A stretch of DNA of 64,000 bases from Streptomyces sp. CB09001 (GTDB taxonomy: Bacteria > Actinomycetota > Actinomycetes > Streptomycetales > Streptomycetaceae), in assembly GCF_003369795.1 (NCBI RefSeq), contig NZ_CP026730.1, positions 5,013,001 to 5,077,000 on the forward strand, given 5' to 3'. This document shows, in pieces, positions 19,728 through 28,389 of this stretch. The position numbers and the translations under genes were made by a program. Position 1 is the first letter of the stretch, and the number at the start of each line of letters is the position of its first letter. The notes beneath the pieces are model-generated. The model worked only from the letters and a program-made list of their open reading frames with translations. It was not told the origin of the DNA and searched no databases.

Positions 19728-20972
19728 TCAGGGCTGCTGAGGCAGCGTCAGCCCGGCCAGCGCCCCGCCGTCCGGCGGGTTGGTGAACTCCAGCCGCGCC
19801 CCGAGCACCTCGGCCTGTCCCAGCGCGATCGTCAGCCCGAGTCCGTGCCCCTTCGTCCCGCCCTCGGTGCGAAAACGCTGCGGCCCGTGCGCGAGCAGGT
19901 ACTCCGGATAGCCGTCCCCGTGGTCCCGCACGGTGATCACCGCACCGTCCACGGTCAGCACCACCGGCGCCCGCCCGTGCCGGTGCGCGTTCGCGACCAG
20001 GTTGCCCAGCACCCGCTCCAGGCGCCGCCGGTCGGTCTCCACCCGCGCGTCCCGTACGACGTCCACGCGCGTGTCGGTGCCCGAGCCCCGCAGGACCCGC
20101 CGCACCAGCGCGCCCAGTTCCTCCGGCTCCGTCGCCGGCCGCTCCCGGCCGCTCTCCAGCCGGGAGATCTCCAGCAGGTCCTCGGTGAGGGTGCGCAACG
20201 CCGCCACCCGGTCCCGGACCAGCTCGGTGGGGCGGCCCGGCGGCAGCAGCTCGGCCGCCGCGTGCAGGCCGGTGAGCGGGGTGCGCAGCTCGTGCGCCAC
20301 GTCCGCGGTGAACCGCTGCTCGGCGAGCAGCTTGCCCTGCAGCGACGACGCCATGGAGTCCAGCGCGGCGGCGACCGACGCCACCTCGTCCTGCGGGCGC
20401 GTCGGATCCTGCGCGCGCGGATCGCCGACCCGCGCGTCGAGGTCGCCCGCGCTGATCCGCCGTGCCACCCGCGCCGTCGTGTGCAGCCGCCGCGTCACCC
20501 GCGTCACCGCGAACGCGCCGACCAGCAACGTGGCCCCGATCGCCAGCGCCGACGACCACACGAGCGTGCCGTCCAGGCCGTCGATGGTGGCCTGGCCCTG
20601 GGAGTGGTCGACCCGCACCGCCAGCGCCCGGCCGCCGTCGGCGGGCCCCGCCGCCCACATCGTGGGGCGCCCCGCGTACTCGGCGAGCATCGTGCCGCGC
20701 CGGCCCGACGCGGCCAGCTCGCGCAGCGGCCGCGGCAGCCCCGCCGGGTCGATGCCGGCCCCGCGCCGCATCGGATCCCCCGCCTCGTAGGACTCCGTCG
20801 CCTCGCCCAGCCGGGACAGGGCCGCGTCACGCGCCTGGCCGACGGTCCGGTTGGTCACCGAGACGTGCACCAGGACGCCGAGCAGCGCGGCCAGCGCGCA
20901 GCACATCACGGTGATGAAGACGGCCGCCTTCACCGCCAGCGGCCCGGCCCACCGGGGGAGGGCGAGCCTCAC
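19728..20972 (-). CDS. Orphan sensor histidine kinase
   Basis: A 414-residue sensor kinase. It has a membrane segment near residues 12-34, an extracytoplasmic loop, a second segment (ALAIGATLLVGAFAV), HAMP, and HisKA with the phospho-His in FTADVAHELRTPLTGLHA. HATPase motifs follow: N box NLVANAHRHG, G1 DHGDGYP, G2 GHGLGL. GTG 20972 overlaps the stop of the upstream lipoprotein gene by 4 nt (GTGA). No response regulator lies next to it, which is unusual. The layout recalls CseC with CseA, but that system has its regulator CseB in the operon. Confidence 0.92.
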   Translation of the reverse strand: MRLALPRWAGPLAVKAAVFITVMCCALAALLGVLVHVSVTNRTVGQARDAALSRLGEATESYEAGDPMRRGAGIDPAGLPRPLRELAASGRRGTMLAEYAGRPTMWAAGPADGGRALAVRVDHSQGQATIDGLDGTLVWSSALAIGATLLVGAFAVTRVTRRLHTTARVARRISAGDLDARVGDPRAQDPTRPQDEVASVAAALDSMASSLQGKLLAEQRFTADVAHELRTPLTGLHAAAELLPPGRPTELVRDRVAALRTLTEDLLEISRLESGRERPATEPEELGALVRRVLRGSGTDTRVDVVRDARVETDRRRLERVLGNLVANAHRHGRAPVVLTVDGAVITVRDHGDGYPEYLLAHGPQRFRTEGGTKGHGLGLTIALGQAEVLGARLEFTNPPDGGALAGLTLPQQP

Positions 20973-21769
20973 CGGGCGCTCGCCGAGGGCGAGGGCGAGG
21001 GCGAAGGCGACGCGGTGGGTGACGCCGAGGGTGACGCCGAGGCGGACGGACGCTTCGTGTGCTGCCCGCCGTCGTCGGTGCGCAGCATCTCGTCGCTGGT
21101 CAGCAGCATGGCCCGCTGGTCGGCGTCCCAGGTCCACTGGAGGCGGTACTCGTACCCGGCGACCTCCGAGGGCGAGCGGACGATCACCGTCCGTCCGGCC
21201 AGCTCGACCGCGCTCACGGCGTCCTCGTAGGACATGACCCGCACCAGCCGGTCCTTCTCCACGGTGTAGACCCGCACGGCCGTCAGCCGGTCCGGCAGCA
21301 GCCGGAAACCCAGCGTCATCTCGGGCCGCCCGTCGCCGGTCAGGTCGCGGTAGTACGGCCTGAGCACCGGGCAGCCGCCGGGCTCGTCGCCCGCGCCGTC
21401 CGTGCCGCAGTCCGCCATCCGCACGGACGTCTCGTGGTACCGCGCCTTCGCGCCCGCGTAGTCGTCCGGGTGCGCGGCGATCTCGGCCCGCACCGCGGCC
21501 ACCGGGTCCGCCCTGCGGATGTCGCCACCCGGCACGGCGACGCCCTTCACCGTCCCGTGCTCCACCTCGCCGATGTCGTACGCCGGACTGGACGCCGGGG
21601 TCAGGCCCGGCCACAGCCGGGCCGGATCGCGCGCGGCGGGCGTCGCCCCGGCACCCTCCAGGCCACCGGTGTCCCCGCAGGCCGCCAGCACACCGGTCGC
21701 CATGGTCGCCAGGAGCAGCGCGAGGGCGGCGGGGACGCGGACGGCATGCCCGCGGCGGCTCGGGAGCAC
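20969..21769 (-). CDS. Lipoprotein coupled to the histidine kinase
   Basis: A 266-residue lipoprotein. The signal peptide ends in a lipobox VLAAC (Cys near residue 31). The mature part has a PYYRDLTGDGRPEMTLGFRLL segment resembling an FG-GAP/EF-like calcium loop, and the C-terminus is a Ser/Pro/Ala repeat tail. GTG 21769 follows AGGAG at a short spacing; longer starts would spoil the signal peptide. Translational coupling to the kinase suggests that it senses or damps the signal at the membrane surface, as CseA does for CseC. That role is inference. Confidence 0.82.
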   Translation of the reverse strand: MLPSRRGHAVRVPAALALLLATMATGVLAACGDTGGLEGAGATPAARDPARLWPGLTPASSPAYDIGEVEHGTVKGVAVPGGDIRRADPVAAVRAEIAAHPDDYAGAKARYHETSVRMADCGTDGAGDEPGGCPVLRPYYRDLTGDGRPEMTLGFRLLPDRLTAVRVYTVEKDRLVRVMSYEDAVSAVELAGRTVIVRSPSEVAGYEYRLQWTWDADQRAMLLTSDEMLRTDDGGQHTKRPSASASPSASPTASPSPSPSPSASAR

Positions 21770-21895
21770 TGCACTCCTGGGGTTCGGTGATCGGCGTCGG
21801 CGGTCCCGCACGGCCGCGGGCGGCACCACGGGCATCGCGGCACCGCACGCGACGCCGTACGGAAGGCCATTTTGCGTGCGTACGGGCCCGCCGGG

Positions 21896-22402
21896 CTACT
21901 CGGCCAGTTCCTCCAGCAGCCGCACGGTGGCCAGGCCGGTGCGGAGATACGCCACGAACAGGTCGTTGTGCAGCGCCCAGGGCGAGCGCCGGGCCCGGAT
22001 CAGCCGGATCGCCTCCTCGGCGCCGCCGCCCCGGCGCATCAGGGTGTGCGCGACGACGAGACCGGAGCGGTTGTACCCGTGATAGCAGCGGACGAGGACC
22101 TTCCGGCCCCCGTCCAGCGCCTCGTCCGCGGCCCGGGCCAGCCGGATCACCCCGGCGAGCTGCGTGCCGTCCAGGGGGCCGTCCGGGATCGGCCACACAT
22201 GGTGCTCGACCCCTTCGTCCGGCCCGTGTCCGGGCAGCCGAAGCAGCGTCTGCACCAGGTCGAACTCGTCCCGCACCACGGCGAACTCCAGCCGCCCCGG
22301 CGTCCGCCGGAACTCGTGCCCGCCCATCCACAGCCCCGGCACGATCTCGTCCCACGGCCGGTCCGGGGCCGGCACGTCCGGACCACTCCCACGGGTACGC
22401 AC
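21896..22402 (-). CDS. Dual-specificity-type protein phosphatase
   Basis: A 168-residue cysteine phosphatase. The signature loop is VRCYHGYNRSGLVVAH (C-x5-R), and upstream HHVWPIPDGPLDG provides the conserved general acid Asp. The likely activity is dephosphorylation of Tyr/Ser/Thr phosphoproteins. Tandem GTG codons at 22408 and 22402 are possible starts; 22402 is preferred because GGGAGG sits about 5 bases upstream. Cytosolic; divergent from the NERD-domain gene. Confidence 0.83.
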   Translation of the reverse strand: MRTRGSGPDVPAPDRPWDEIVPGLWMGGHEFRRTPGRLEFAVVRDEFDLVQTLLRLPGHGPDEGVEHHVWPIPDGPLDGTQLAGVIRLARAADEALDGGRKVLVRCYHGYNRSGLVVAHTLMRRGGGAEEAIRLIRARRSPWALHNDLFVAYLRTGLATVRLLEELAE

Positions 22403-22504
22403 AGGCACCTCCCAGTCCCGCCCAGGGTCTGCCCGACTCATCCCGAAGGCAACCGGCTTCTTGCCCCGGCGGCACCCCGCCTGGTCCCATGGACGGGGGT
22501 GGTG

Positions 22505-23314
22505 ATGGGCATGGACGGACTGCGCGTCGTGCCGACCCGGCGCCACGGCCGGGAACGGCTCTACGTCTGCCTCCCGGACGGCGGGAACGTCGCCTGGTAC
22601 GACCGCGAGGAGGCCCGCGTCAACCTGCTGAGCGACGACCGCCGGGCCGAGGTCCTCCAGGCCCTCGGCCCCTTCGTCACCGGGCCGGTCACGGTCGGCC
22701 CGCCGCCGGTCCCGACCCCCGCCGAGCTGGCCCGGCTCTCCCTCCACCCGGACGACGACCTCGCGCCCAACCGGCCCGGCGAGGCCCTCCTGGTCGCCCT
22801 GGAACGCGAGCCGGGACCGGCACACCGGCTGCGCCCCGACCCGCGCCGCCGGGCGCTGGCCGCCGAGCAGGCGACCGGGACCGCCCTCGACCGTCTCGAC
22901 GGCACCGGCCTGCGCACCCTGCACTCCCTCCCGCTGCCCGGCGGCGACCGCGTCCACCACCTGCTGATCGGACCCGGCGGCCTCTTCGCCCTCCACGTAC
23001 TGCCCGCCCGCAGACAGCGCGTGCGGGTCACCGACCCGCTGGTGGCGCTGGGCCGCCGTACCCCCAGCCCCCTGCTGCGCCGGGTCCGCGCGGACGCCGA
23101 CCGGGTCTCCTACGCCCTGACGGCGGAGGTCCACCCGGTGCTCGTCCTCGTCGAGCCCACGCACGTGACCGTCACCGGCCCGCCCCGCTCGGTGCGCGTC
23201 CTCACGGACCGGGAACTGCCGGACCTCGCCCGGGCGGGCGGGGTGCTGAAACCGGCGGACGTGGAGGCCCTGCACGCCATGGCCCGGGACCGGGCCACCT
23301 GGCAGCGCGCCTGA
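22505..23314 (+). CDS. NERD-domain (nuclease-related) protein
   Basis: A 269-residue cytosolic protein. The N-terminal 100 residues are an unassigned, Streptomyces-type module (RRHGRERLYVCLPDGGNVAWYDR). The C-terminal half looks like a NERD domain (GTALDRLDGTGLRTLHSLPLPGGDRVHHLLIGPGGLFALHVL), related to the restriction-endonuclease fold. Catalytic residues are only partly conserved, so nuclease activity is open. ATG 22505 and ATG 22511 are both possible. It is convergent with the NHEJ polymerase gene, 9 bp apart. Confidence 0.75.
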   Translation: MGMDGLRVVPTRRHGRERLYVCLPDGGNVAWYDREEARVNLLSDDRRAEVLQALGPFVTGPVTVGPPPVPTPAELARLSLHPDDDLAPNRPGEALLVALEREPGPAHRLRPDPRRRALAAEQATGTALDRLDGTGLRTLHSLPLPGGDRVHHLLIGPGGLFALHVLPARRQRVRVTDPLVALGRRTPSPLLRRVRADADRVSYALTAEVHPVLVLVEPTHVTVTGPPRSVRVLTDRELPDLARAGGVLKPADVEALHAMARDRATWQRA

Positions 23315-23323
23315 GGACCCGGC

Positions 23324-24205
23324 TCAGGGCAGCGCCGCCGCCCGCCGGCGCTCGAACAGCGGTGCCAGCAGGTCGCCGTAGTCCTGCACCCGCGGCCCGA
23401 CGTCCGGCGGCAGGAAGACGAACTGCTCCGCCCGCCCGCACCCGGCGACCTCGTCCCACGTCACCGGCGTGGAGACCGCGGGCACGTCGCGGGCGCGCAC
23501 GGTGTACGGGGCGGCCGTGGTCTTGCGGGCGGCGTTCTGACTCCAGTCCACGAACACCTTCCCCGGCCGCAGGCTGCGCGTCATCCGGTGCACCACCAGC
23601 CTCGGCAGCGCCCGCTCCGCCTCCACGGCGAGCCCCTTCGCGTACTCCGACACCCGCTCGGAGGACGCGCCCCGCACCCCCGCCAGCAGGTGCAGCCCCT
23701 TGGCCCCGGAGGTCTTGGCGTACGCCTCGATCCCGTCCGCCGCCAGCCGCTCCCGCAGCCACAGCGCGACCTCGCAGCACTGCACCACGGTCGCGGGCGG
23801 CCCCGGGTCCAGGTCGAACACCAGCCGGTCGGCTTCGCCGGGATCGTCCACGGTCCACTGGTGGGTGTGGAACTCGGTCACCAGGTTCGCCGCCCACATC
23901 AGGCTCGCCAGGTCCTGCACCAGCACCATCCGGGCCGGGCCCTCCGAGCGGGGCACCTCGGCCGTGGTGACCCAGTCGGGCGTACCCGGCGGCACGTTCT
24001 TGGCGAAGAACACCTGGCCGTCCGGGCCGTCCGGATAGCGCAGGAAGGAGACCGCGCGGTCCCGCAGGTGCGGCAGCAGCACCTCGGCGGTCGTCGCGTA
24101 GTAGTGCAGCAGCTCGCCCTTGGTGAGGCCGGCCGCGGGATACAGCACCTTGTCCAGGTTGCTGAGGGCCACCCGCCGCCCCTCCACTTCCGTGATAGGC
24201 GCCAT
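23324..24205 (-). CDS. NHEJ DNA polymerase/primase, LigD polymerase-domain type
   Basis: A 293-residue archaeo-eukaryotic primase-fold polymerase equal to the LigD polymerase domain without ligase or nuclease. The metal-binding motif is VFDLDPG (D-x-D), and KTSGAKGLHLLAGV is the conserved nucleotide-binding segment. In bacterial NHEJ this enzyme fills gaps and adds ribonucleotides at broken ends brought together by Ku. The ku gene is divergent, 77 bp away, so the two promoters share one control region. A ligase partner is not encoded in this window. Confidence 0.93.
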   Translation of the reverse strand: MAPITEVEGRRVALSNLDKVLYPAAGLTKGELLHYYATTAEVLLPHLRDRAVSFLRYPDGPDGQVFFAKNVPPGTPDWVTTAEVPRSEGPARMVLVQDLASLMWAANLVTEFHTHQWTVDDPGEADRLVFDLDPGPPATVVQCCEVALWLRERLAADGIEAYAKTSGAKGLHLLAGVRGASSERVSEYAKGLAVEAERALPRLVVHRMTRSLRPGKVFVDWSQNAARKTTAAPYTVRARDVPAVSTPVTWDEVAGCGRAEQFVFLPPDVGPRVQDYGDLLAPLFERRRAAALP

Positions 24206-24282
24206 ACCATGAGAATCTCACGAAATGCGGATGAAACGCCCGAGAGGCGTCCGGCGGCCGCCCGACAGGAAAGGTGCTGCAC

Positions 24283-25380
24283 GTGCGATCCATCTGGAAC
24301 GGCGCCATCTCCTTCGGCCTGGTCAGCATCCCGATCAAGCTGGTGAACGCGACCGAGAGCCACTCGGTCTCCTTCCGGCAGATCCACACGGAGGACGGCG
24401 GCCGGATCCGCTACCGCAAGGTGTGCGAACTGGAGGACCGCGAGGTCACCCAGGCCGAGATCGGCAAGGCCTACGAGGACGCCGACGGTTCGATGATCCC
24501 GATCACCGACGAGGACCTGTCCCAGCTGCCGATCCCGACGGCCCGCACGATCGAGATCGTGGCCTTCGTGCCCGAGGACCGCATCGATCCGCTCCAGATG
24601 GGCGCCGCCTACTACCTCGCGGCGAGCGGCGCCCCGGCGGCCAAGCCGTACACGCTGCTGCGCGAGGCGCTCAAGCGCAGCAACCGGGTGGCGATCGCCA
24701 AGTTCGCGCTGCGCGGCCGGGAGCGCCTGGGCATGCTCCGGGTCGTCGGCGACGCCATCGCGATGCACGGCCTGCTGTGGCCGGACGAGGTACGTGCCCC
24801 CGAGGGCGTCGCCCCGGAGGCCGGCGTCACCGTGCGTGACCAGGAACTGGACCTCGCGGACGCCCTCATGGACACCCTCGGCGAGATCGACCTGGGCGAC
24901 CTGCACGACGAGTACCGGGAGGCCGTCGAGGAGGTCGTCGCCGCCAAGGCCGCCGGCGAGAAGCCCCCGGAGGCCCGCGAGGAGGCGGCGCCCGGGAAGG
25001 TGCTCGACCTGATGGCGGCGCTGGAGAGCAGCGTGCGGGCGGCGCGGGAGTCCCGGGACGGCGAGGAGGCCGGACCGGCCGAGGAGGCGCAGGTCAGGTC
25101 CCTGCCGCAGCGCGAGACCTCGTCCCGGCGGGCCCCGAAGGAGACCGGCGGCAAGAAGTCGACGTCGACGGCGGCGAAGAAGGCGGCTGCGAAGAAGACG
25201 GCGGCCAAGAGGGCGACGGAGCCGAAGAAGGCGGAACCGAAGAAGTCGACCGCGAAGACGGCGAAGACGGCGAAGACGGCGAAGCCGGCGAAGTCCGCCG
25301 CACCCGCGAAGAAGACGGCCGCCAAGAGCGCCGCCAAGAGCGCCGCCAAGAAGACGGCGCCCCGCAGGCGCAGCGCCTGA
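24283..25380 (+). CDS. ku: Ku protein, non-homologous end joining
   Basis: A 365-residue Ku homodimer subunit that binds DNA double-strand ends. The core starts at RSIWNGAISFGLVSIPIKL and ends near residue 250. Past about 275 the tail is extremely Lys/Ala-rich, with repeated AKKTA, AKTAK and SAAK units, like histone H1 tails; such tails in some actinobacterial Ku proteins aid DNA binding. GTG 24283 is favoured, with AGGAAAGG about 8 bases upstream; GTG 24274 would add three residues. Confidence 0.96.
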   Translation: MRSIWNGAISFGLVSIPIKLVNATESHSVSFRQIHTEDGGRIRYRKVCELEDREVTQAEIGKAYEDADGSMIPITDEDLSQLPIPTARTIEIVAFVPEDRIDPLQMGAAYYLAASGAPAAKPYTLLREALKRSNRVAIAKFALRGRERLGMLRVVGDAIAMHGLLWPDEVRAPEGVAPEAGVTVRDQELDLADALMDTLGEIDLGDLHDEYREAVEEVVAAKAAGEKPPEAREEAAPGKVLDLMAALESSVRAARESRDGEEAGPAEEAQVRSLPQRETSSRRAPKETGGKKSTSTAAKKAAAKKTAAKRATEPKKAEPKKSTAKTAKTAKTAKPAKSAAPAKKTAAKSAAKSAAKKTAPRRRSA

Positions 25381-25404
25381 CCCGCCCGAACGCGCTCACG
25401 CCGG

Positions 25405-26199
25405 TCAGCGGGTGCGGTCGCGCGTCCGCAATCTGAAGATGACCAGCCCCACCACGCTGAACCCGGCCGCCCAGGCCAGTCCCAGGCCGAGGTGTCCCCA
25501 CAGCGCGGTGTCCGCGAACGCGTCGCCCGCCGCGAACTGCATGGGGCCGAAGGACGGGAACCACTGCAGGACCGGCTCGTTGGCGAGCGGGTTGCCCAGC
25601 GGGTTCTGCAGGAACGTGTCCAGCAGTCCGCCCATGATGATCAGGAAGAAGCCCTCCAGGTCCCGTTTGACCAGCACCCCGAGGAGCAGCCCGAGACCGC
25701 CGTAGGCGAGCGCGATGACGGTGAACCCGGCCAGCACCGCGAACCAGGCGCCTGCCGCCGGACGCCAGAAGAACAGCACCGCCAGCGCGGTGTAGAGGGC
25801 GATGCCGGTGGCGACCGCGGCGACGGCGAGGGTCTTGGCGCCGATGAGGGTGGACTGCCGGTACCCGGCGAAGACCAGCCGCCGGTCGAAGGCGAGCGAC
25901 CTGCGCACCGCGTCGAAGACCACGAACCCGGCGATCATCGTGACGCTGTTGAGCCCGGCGGTGATCAGGGTGAGGTGGCCGCCGTCGACGTGCAGCACCT
26001 CGCCGGTGGCGTACAGCCTGAAGTCCAGCGGCTCCCCGCCCGCCATCGCGTCCATCACCAGGTACCAGACGGGCACGAACACCAGGAGCAGCAGCCCGGC
26101 GAGCCGGTTGCGGGTCTGGTCGCGCACCGAGAAGCGCAGCGCGGTGGGGAACTGCCCGTACCGCGGCCCCGGGCGGGCGGCCTGCTCAGGCGTCGACAT
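25405..26199 (-). CDS. ABC transporter permease
   Basis: A 264-residue ABC-2 type permease with about six membrane segments (for example NRLAGLLLLVFVPVWYLVMDAM and VIALAYGGLGLLLGVLV). The gene overlaps the ATPase gene by 14 bp, so they form one exporter and are coupled in translation. The substrate is unknown. A TetR regulator lies upstream on the same strand and may sense an exported drug or lipid. Confidence 0.9.
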   Translation of the reverse strand: MSTPEQAARPGPRYGQFPTALRFSVRDQTRNRLAGLLLLVFVPVWYLVMDAMAGGEPLDFRLYATGEVLHVDGGHLTLITAGLNSVTMIAGFVVFDAVRRSLAFDRRLVFAGYRQSTLIGAKTLAVAAVATGIALYTALAVLFFWRPAAGAWFAVLAGFTVIALAYGGLGLLLGVLVKRDLEGFFLIIMGGLLDTFLQNPLGNPLANEPVLQWFPSFGPMQFAAGDAFADTALWGHLGLGLAWAAGFSVVGLVIFRLRTRDRTR

Positions 26200-26866
26200 G
26201 CCGGTGCTCCCTCCCGGCCGCCGCCCGTGGGGTGAGGCGGCCGTCGGCCAGGTCGGCCAGCAGGTCGAACCGGTCCTGTTCGAAGACGAGATGGGTGATG
26301 ACCACGACGGCCCTGCCGCGGGCGCGCAGGTCCTCGGCCAGGTCCCAGAAGCGCAGATACGTCTCCCAGTCGAAGCCCTGGTACGGCTCGTCGAGGAGCA
26401 GCACCGCGGGGTCGTGCAGCAGGGCCAGGGTGAGGTTGAGCTTCTGCCGGGTCCCGCCGGACAGCTCGCCGGCCGGGGTGTGCCCGTACCGCTCGTAGCC
26501 CAGGGCTCGGACCAGCTCCCGGCCGCGGTCCAGGGTGGGCAGGCGGTTCGCCGCGGCGAAGTAGCGCAGGTGCTGCTCGACGGTGAGGCTGCCGCTCAGC
26601 ACCGGGTCCTGGGGGCAGTAGCCGAGCGTCCCGGACAGGGAGACCTCGCCGCGGTCCAGGGCCAGGGTGCCGGCCAGCGCCCTGAGCAGGGTGGACTTTC
26701 CGGCGCCGTTCTCCCCGACGACGGCGACCAGCTGCCCGGGGGCGACGGCGAGGTCGGCGCCGCGCAGGACGCGGTGGGCGCCGTACGCCTTGTGCAGGTC
26801 ACGGGCGCGGAGGACGGGGGCGGGCGCGTGCTGTGCGGGTGGTGCTGGTGCGGGGTCGGTCGCCAT
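26186..26866 (-). CDS. ABC transporter ATP-binding protein
   Basis: A 226-residue ATPase subunit: Walker A GENGAGKST near 41-49, signature LSGGTRQKL, Walker B AVLLLDEP and the H-loop His in VVVITHLVFEQ. It energises the adjacent ABC-2 permease. ATG 26866 is chosen since AGGTGA lies at proper distance; GTG 26875 is an alternative. It lies 85 bp downstream of the tetR gene. Confidence 0.92.
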   Translation of the reverse strand: MATDPAPAPPAQHAPAPVLRARDLHKAYGAHRVLRGADLAVAPGQLVAVVGENGAGKSTLLRALAGTLALDRGEVSLSGTLGYCPQDPVLSGSLTVEQHLRYFAAANRLPTLDRGRELVRALGYERYGHTPAGELSGGTRQKLNLTLALLHDPAVLLLDEPYQGFDWETYLRFWDLAEDLRARGRAVVVITHLVFEQDRFDLLADLADGRLTPRAAAGREHRHVDA

Positions 26867-26951
26867 GCGGGTCACCTGGGCCTTCCTGTGCTTCCGGCAC
26901 TCCTCGGCCGGTGGGGCTTCCGGCTGGTCATGTCCCGTCGGGGGAGGACCC

Positions 26952-27578
26952 CTAGGACCCCCGGGGAGGTGACGCGTTCAGTCCGCCCGCGTAGATGTCG
27001 AGCACCTCGGGGGCCCAGCGGGCCATGCCGTCGGCCGACAGGGGGTCGGTGCCGAGGACCTCGCCGATGCGGTCGCGCAGCAGGAACACGGCCAGGTCGT
27101 TGGCGAGCAGCAGAGCGGCGCGGACCGCCGGGTCCCGGCCCGGGGCGGCGAGGCCGGCCGCCGTCAGCCCGTCCAGGGCGGCGCGGCTCACCTCGTAGAG
27201 GCGGGCGAACAGCAGCCGTCCGGCGTCCGTGTCGCTCAGCAGCAGGCGGCGCAGATAGCCGGGCAGGGGGGAGCCGGCCGGGAGGTGGCGGGTGAACGCC
27301 GCGCTCAGGGACGCGGCCCCGGCGCCGGAGTCGAAGGCCTCCACGCCGCCGTCGCCGCCGGTCAGCTCGCCGAGCATGGCCTCGAAGACGGCCACGACGT
27401 ACTGGTCGACCTCCTGGCGCAGCCCGTCCTTCGAGCCGAAGTGGTGCACCACGAGACCGGGCGACACACCGGCCGCCGTCGCGATCCGCCGTACGGTCAC
27501 CGAGTCCGGGCCGTGGGCGGCGAACAGGGCGAGGGCCTCGTCGCGGATGAGGGCCCGGGTGGTCCGGTCCTCCGGCAT
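26952..27578 (-). CDS. TetR family regulator of the ABC exporter
   Basis: A 208-residue TetR repressor with the HTH at about 20-45 (VTVRRIATAAGVSPGLVVHHF). It is encoded just upstream of the ABC exporter genes, the typical place for a substrate-sensing repressor. Possible starts are ATG 27578 and ATG 27587; neither has a clear ribosome site, so the message may be leaderless. An imperfect dyad lies just upstream, suggesting autoregulation. Confidence 0.87.
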   Translation of the reverse strand: MPEDRTTRALIRDEALALFAAHGPDSVTVRRIATAAGVSPGLVVHHFGSKDGLRQEVDQYVVAVFEAMLGELTGGDGGVEAFDSGAGAASLSAAFTRHLPAGSPLPGYLRRLLLSDTDAGRLLFARLYEVSRAALDGLTAAGLAAPGRDPAVRAALLLANDLAVFLLRDRIGEVLGTDPLSADGMARWAPEVLDIYAGGLNASPPRGS

Positions 27579-27598
27579 TGAACGCATGTACAGCAGAT

Positions 27599-27612
27599 TA
27601 AACAGGCGTTCA
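27599..27612. promoter_or_regulatory. Putative TetR operator over the tetR promoter
   Basis: TGAAC-GCCT-GTTTA (read on the minus strand) is a 14-bp dyad with four of five arm positions matching, typical in size for TetR/AcrR operators. It is 12 to 21 bp upstream of the tetR start codons and would occlude a leaderless promoter. Confidence 0.35.
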
Positions 27613-28149
27613 GTCAATTGTCCAGGGGGAGGCGGATGCCCGGGGTATCGCGGAGGGCGCGGGCTGGAAGACGGCGGGGCTCGCGGCGGCGGACTCGCTC
27701 GGAGCGGCGGAGTCCGCCGTGGGCAGGGCGGGGCTCTCCTCCAGGCGCTGCCCGATCGTTTCGGCGGGGCCGCCGCCCGGGGTGGCCGGGCCGGTGGTCA
27801 GCTGCGACCACGCGGTCACGGCGAGGGCGACCGCGGCGGCCGTGCCGAGCACGCGGCCCGACCGCCGCAGCCGGGCCCGCCCGTCCAGCTCGCGCCAGGC
27901 CGGTCCGGCCCACGCGTCCTCCCGGCGCCACGTCTCGCCGACCGTGTCGTGGGCGCGGCCGGGGCGGCCGGCGGGCGGCTCCGGCCGACTGCCGGGGACG
28001 CGGTCCCGTGCGGCCGGTTCCCGGGGCGCGGAGGCGTGGATGGCGCGCTCGTCGTCCTCCAGGAACAGTCGCCAGACGTACTCGGGCACGGCCGGTCCGT
28101 CGTCCGGTCCATCCGGGGTGTCGCCGCCGCCCGGTCCGGAAGCGGTCAT
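27610..28149 (-). CDS. Single-pass membrane protein of unknown function
   Basis: A 179-residue protein. The first ~95 residues are hydrophilic and cytosolic (VPEYVWRLFLEDDERAIHAS is a conserved-looking start), one membrane segment lies near 98-116 (VLGTAAAVALAVTAW), and a Ser/Pro/Ala-rich outer tail follows. It resembles anti-sigma or anchoring proteins only in layout; no sigma gene is adjacent. Codon third-position GC supports this frame over two overlapping ones. Confidence 0.6.
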   Translation of the reverse strand: MTASGPGGGDTPDGPDDGPAVPEYVWRLFLEDDERAIHASAPREPAARDRVPGSRPEPPAGRPGRAHDTVGETWRREDAWAGPAWRELDGRARLRRSGRVLGTAAAVALAVTAWSQLTTGPATPGGGPAETIGQRLEESPALPTADSAAPSESAAASPAVFQPAPSAIPRASASPWTID

Positions 28150-28389
28150 GGTCCCGCTCCTCCTGTCGTCGGCCCCGGACGGACGCGGGCGGGAGGAGGG
28201 GAACGGCCGCCCGCCACCGGCTCCGGCGCCGGATGGTCATGGCCCGGCGGACACCGTCGGCCGCCACCTGCTGAGAACGTGCGCGACCGGCGGCCCGTTC
28301 CCCGTGCCGCCGGTCGTGACTGGGTCGTAATCGTGCCCGCGCCGGGTTCTCGCGCCGCGCACCGCACCAAGGGCCCCGCCCCCGGGTCC

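Noticed and set aside
19728..22490. 920-residue fusion of the histidine kinase with upstream sequence
   Set aside because: The first 500 residues are an out-of-frame reading of the lipoprotein and phosphatase genes. The kinase starts at GTG 20972.
25130..25370. Repeat array at the end of ku as a possible CRISPR or satellite
   Set aside because: Units are unequal, lack spacers and simply encode the Lys/Ala tail.
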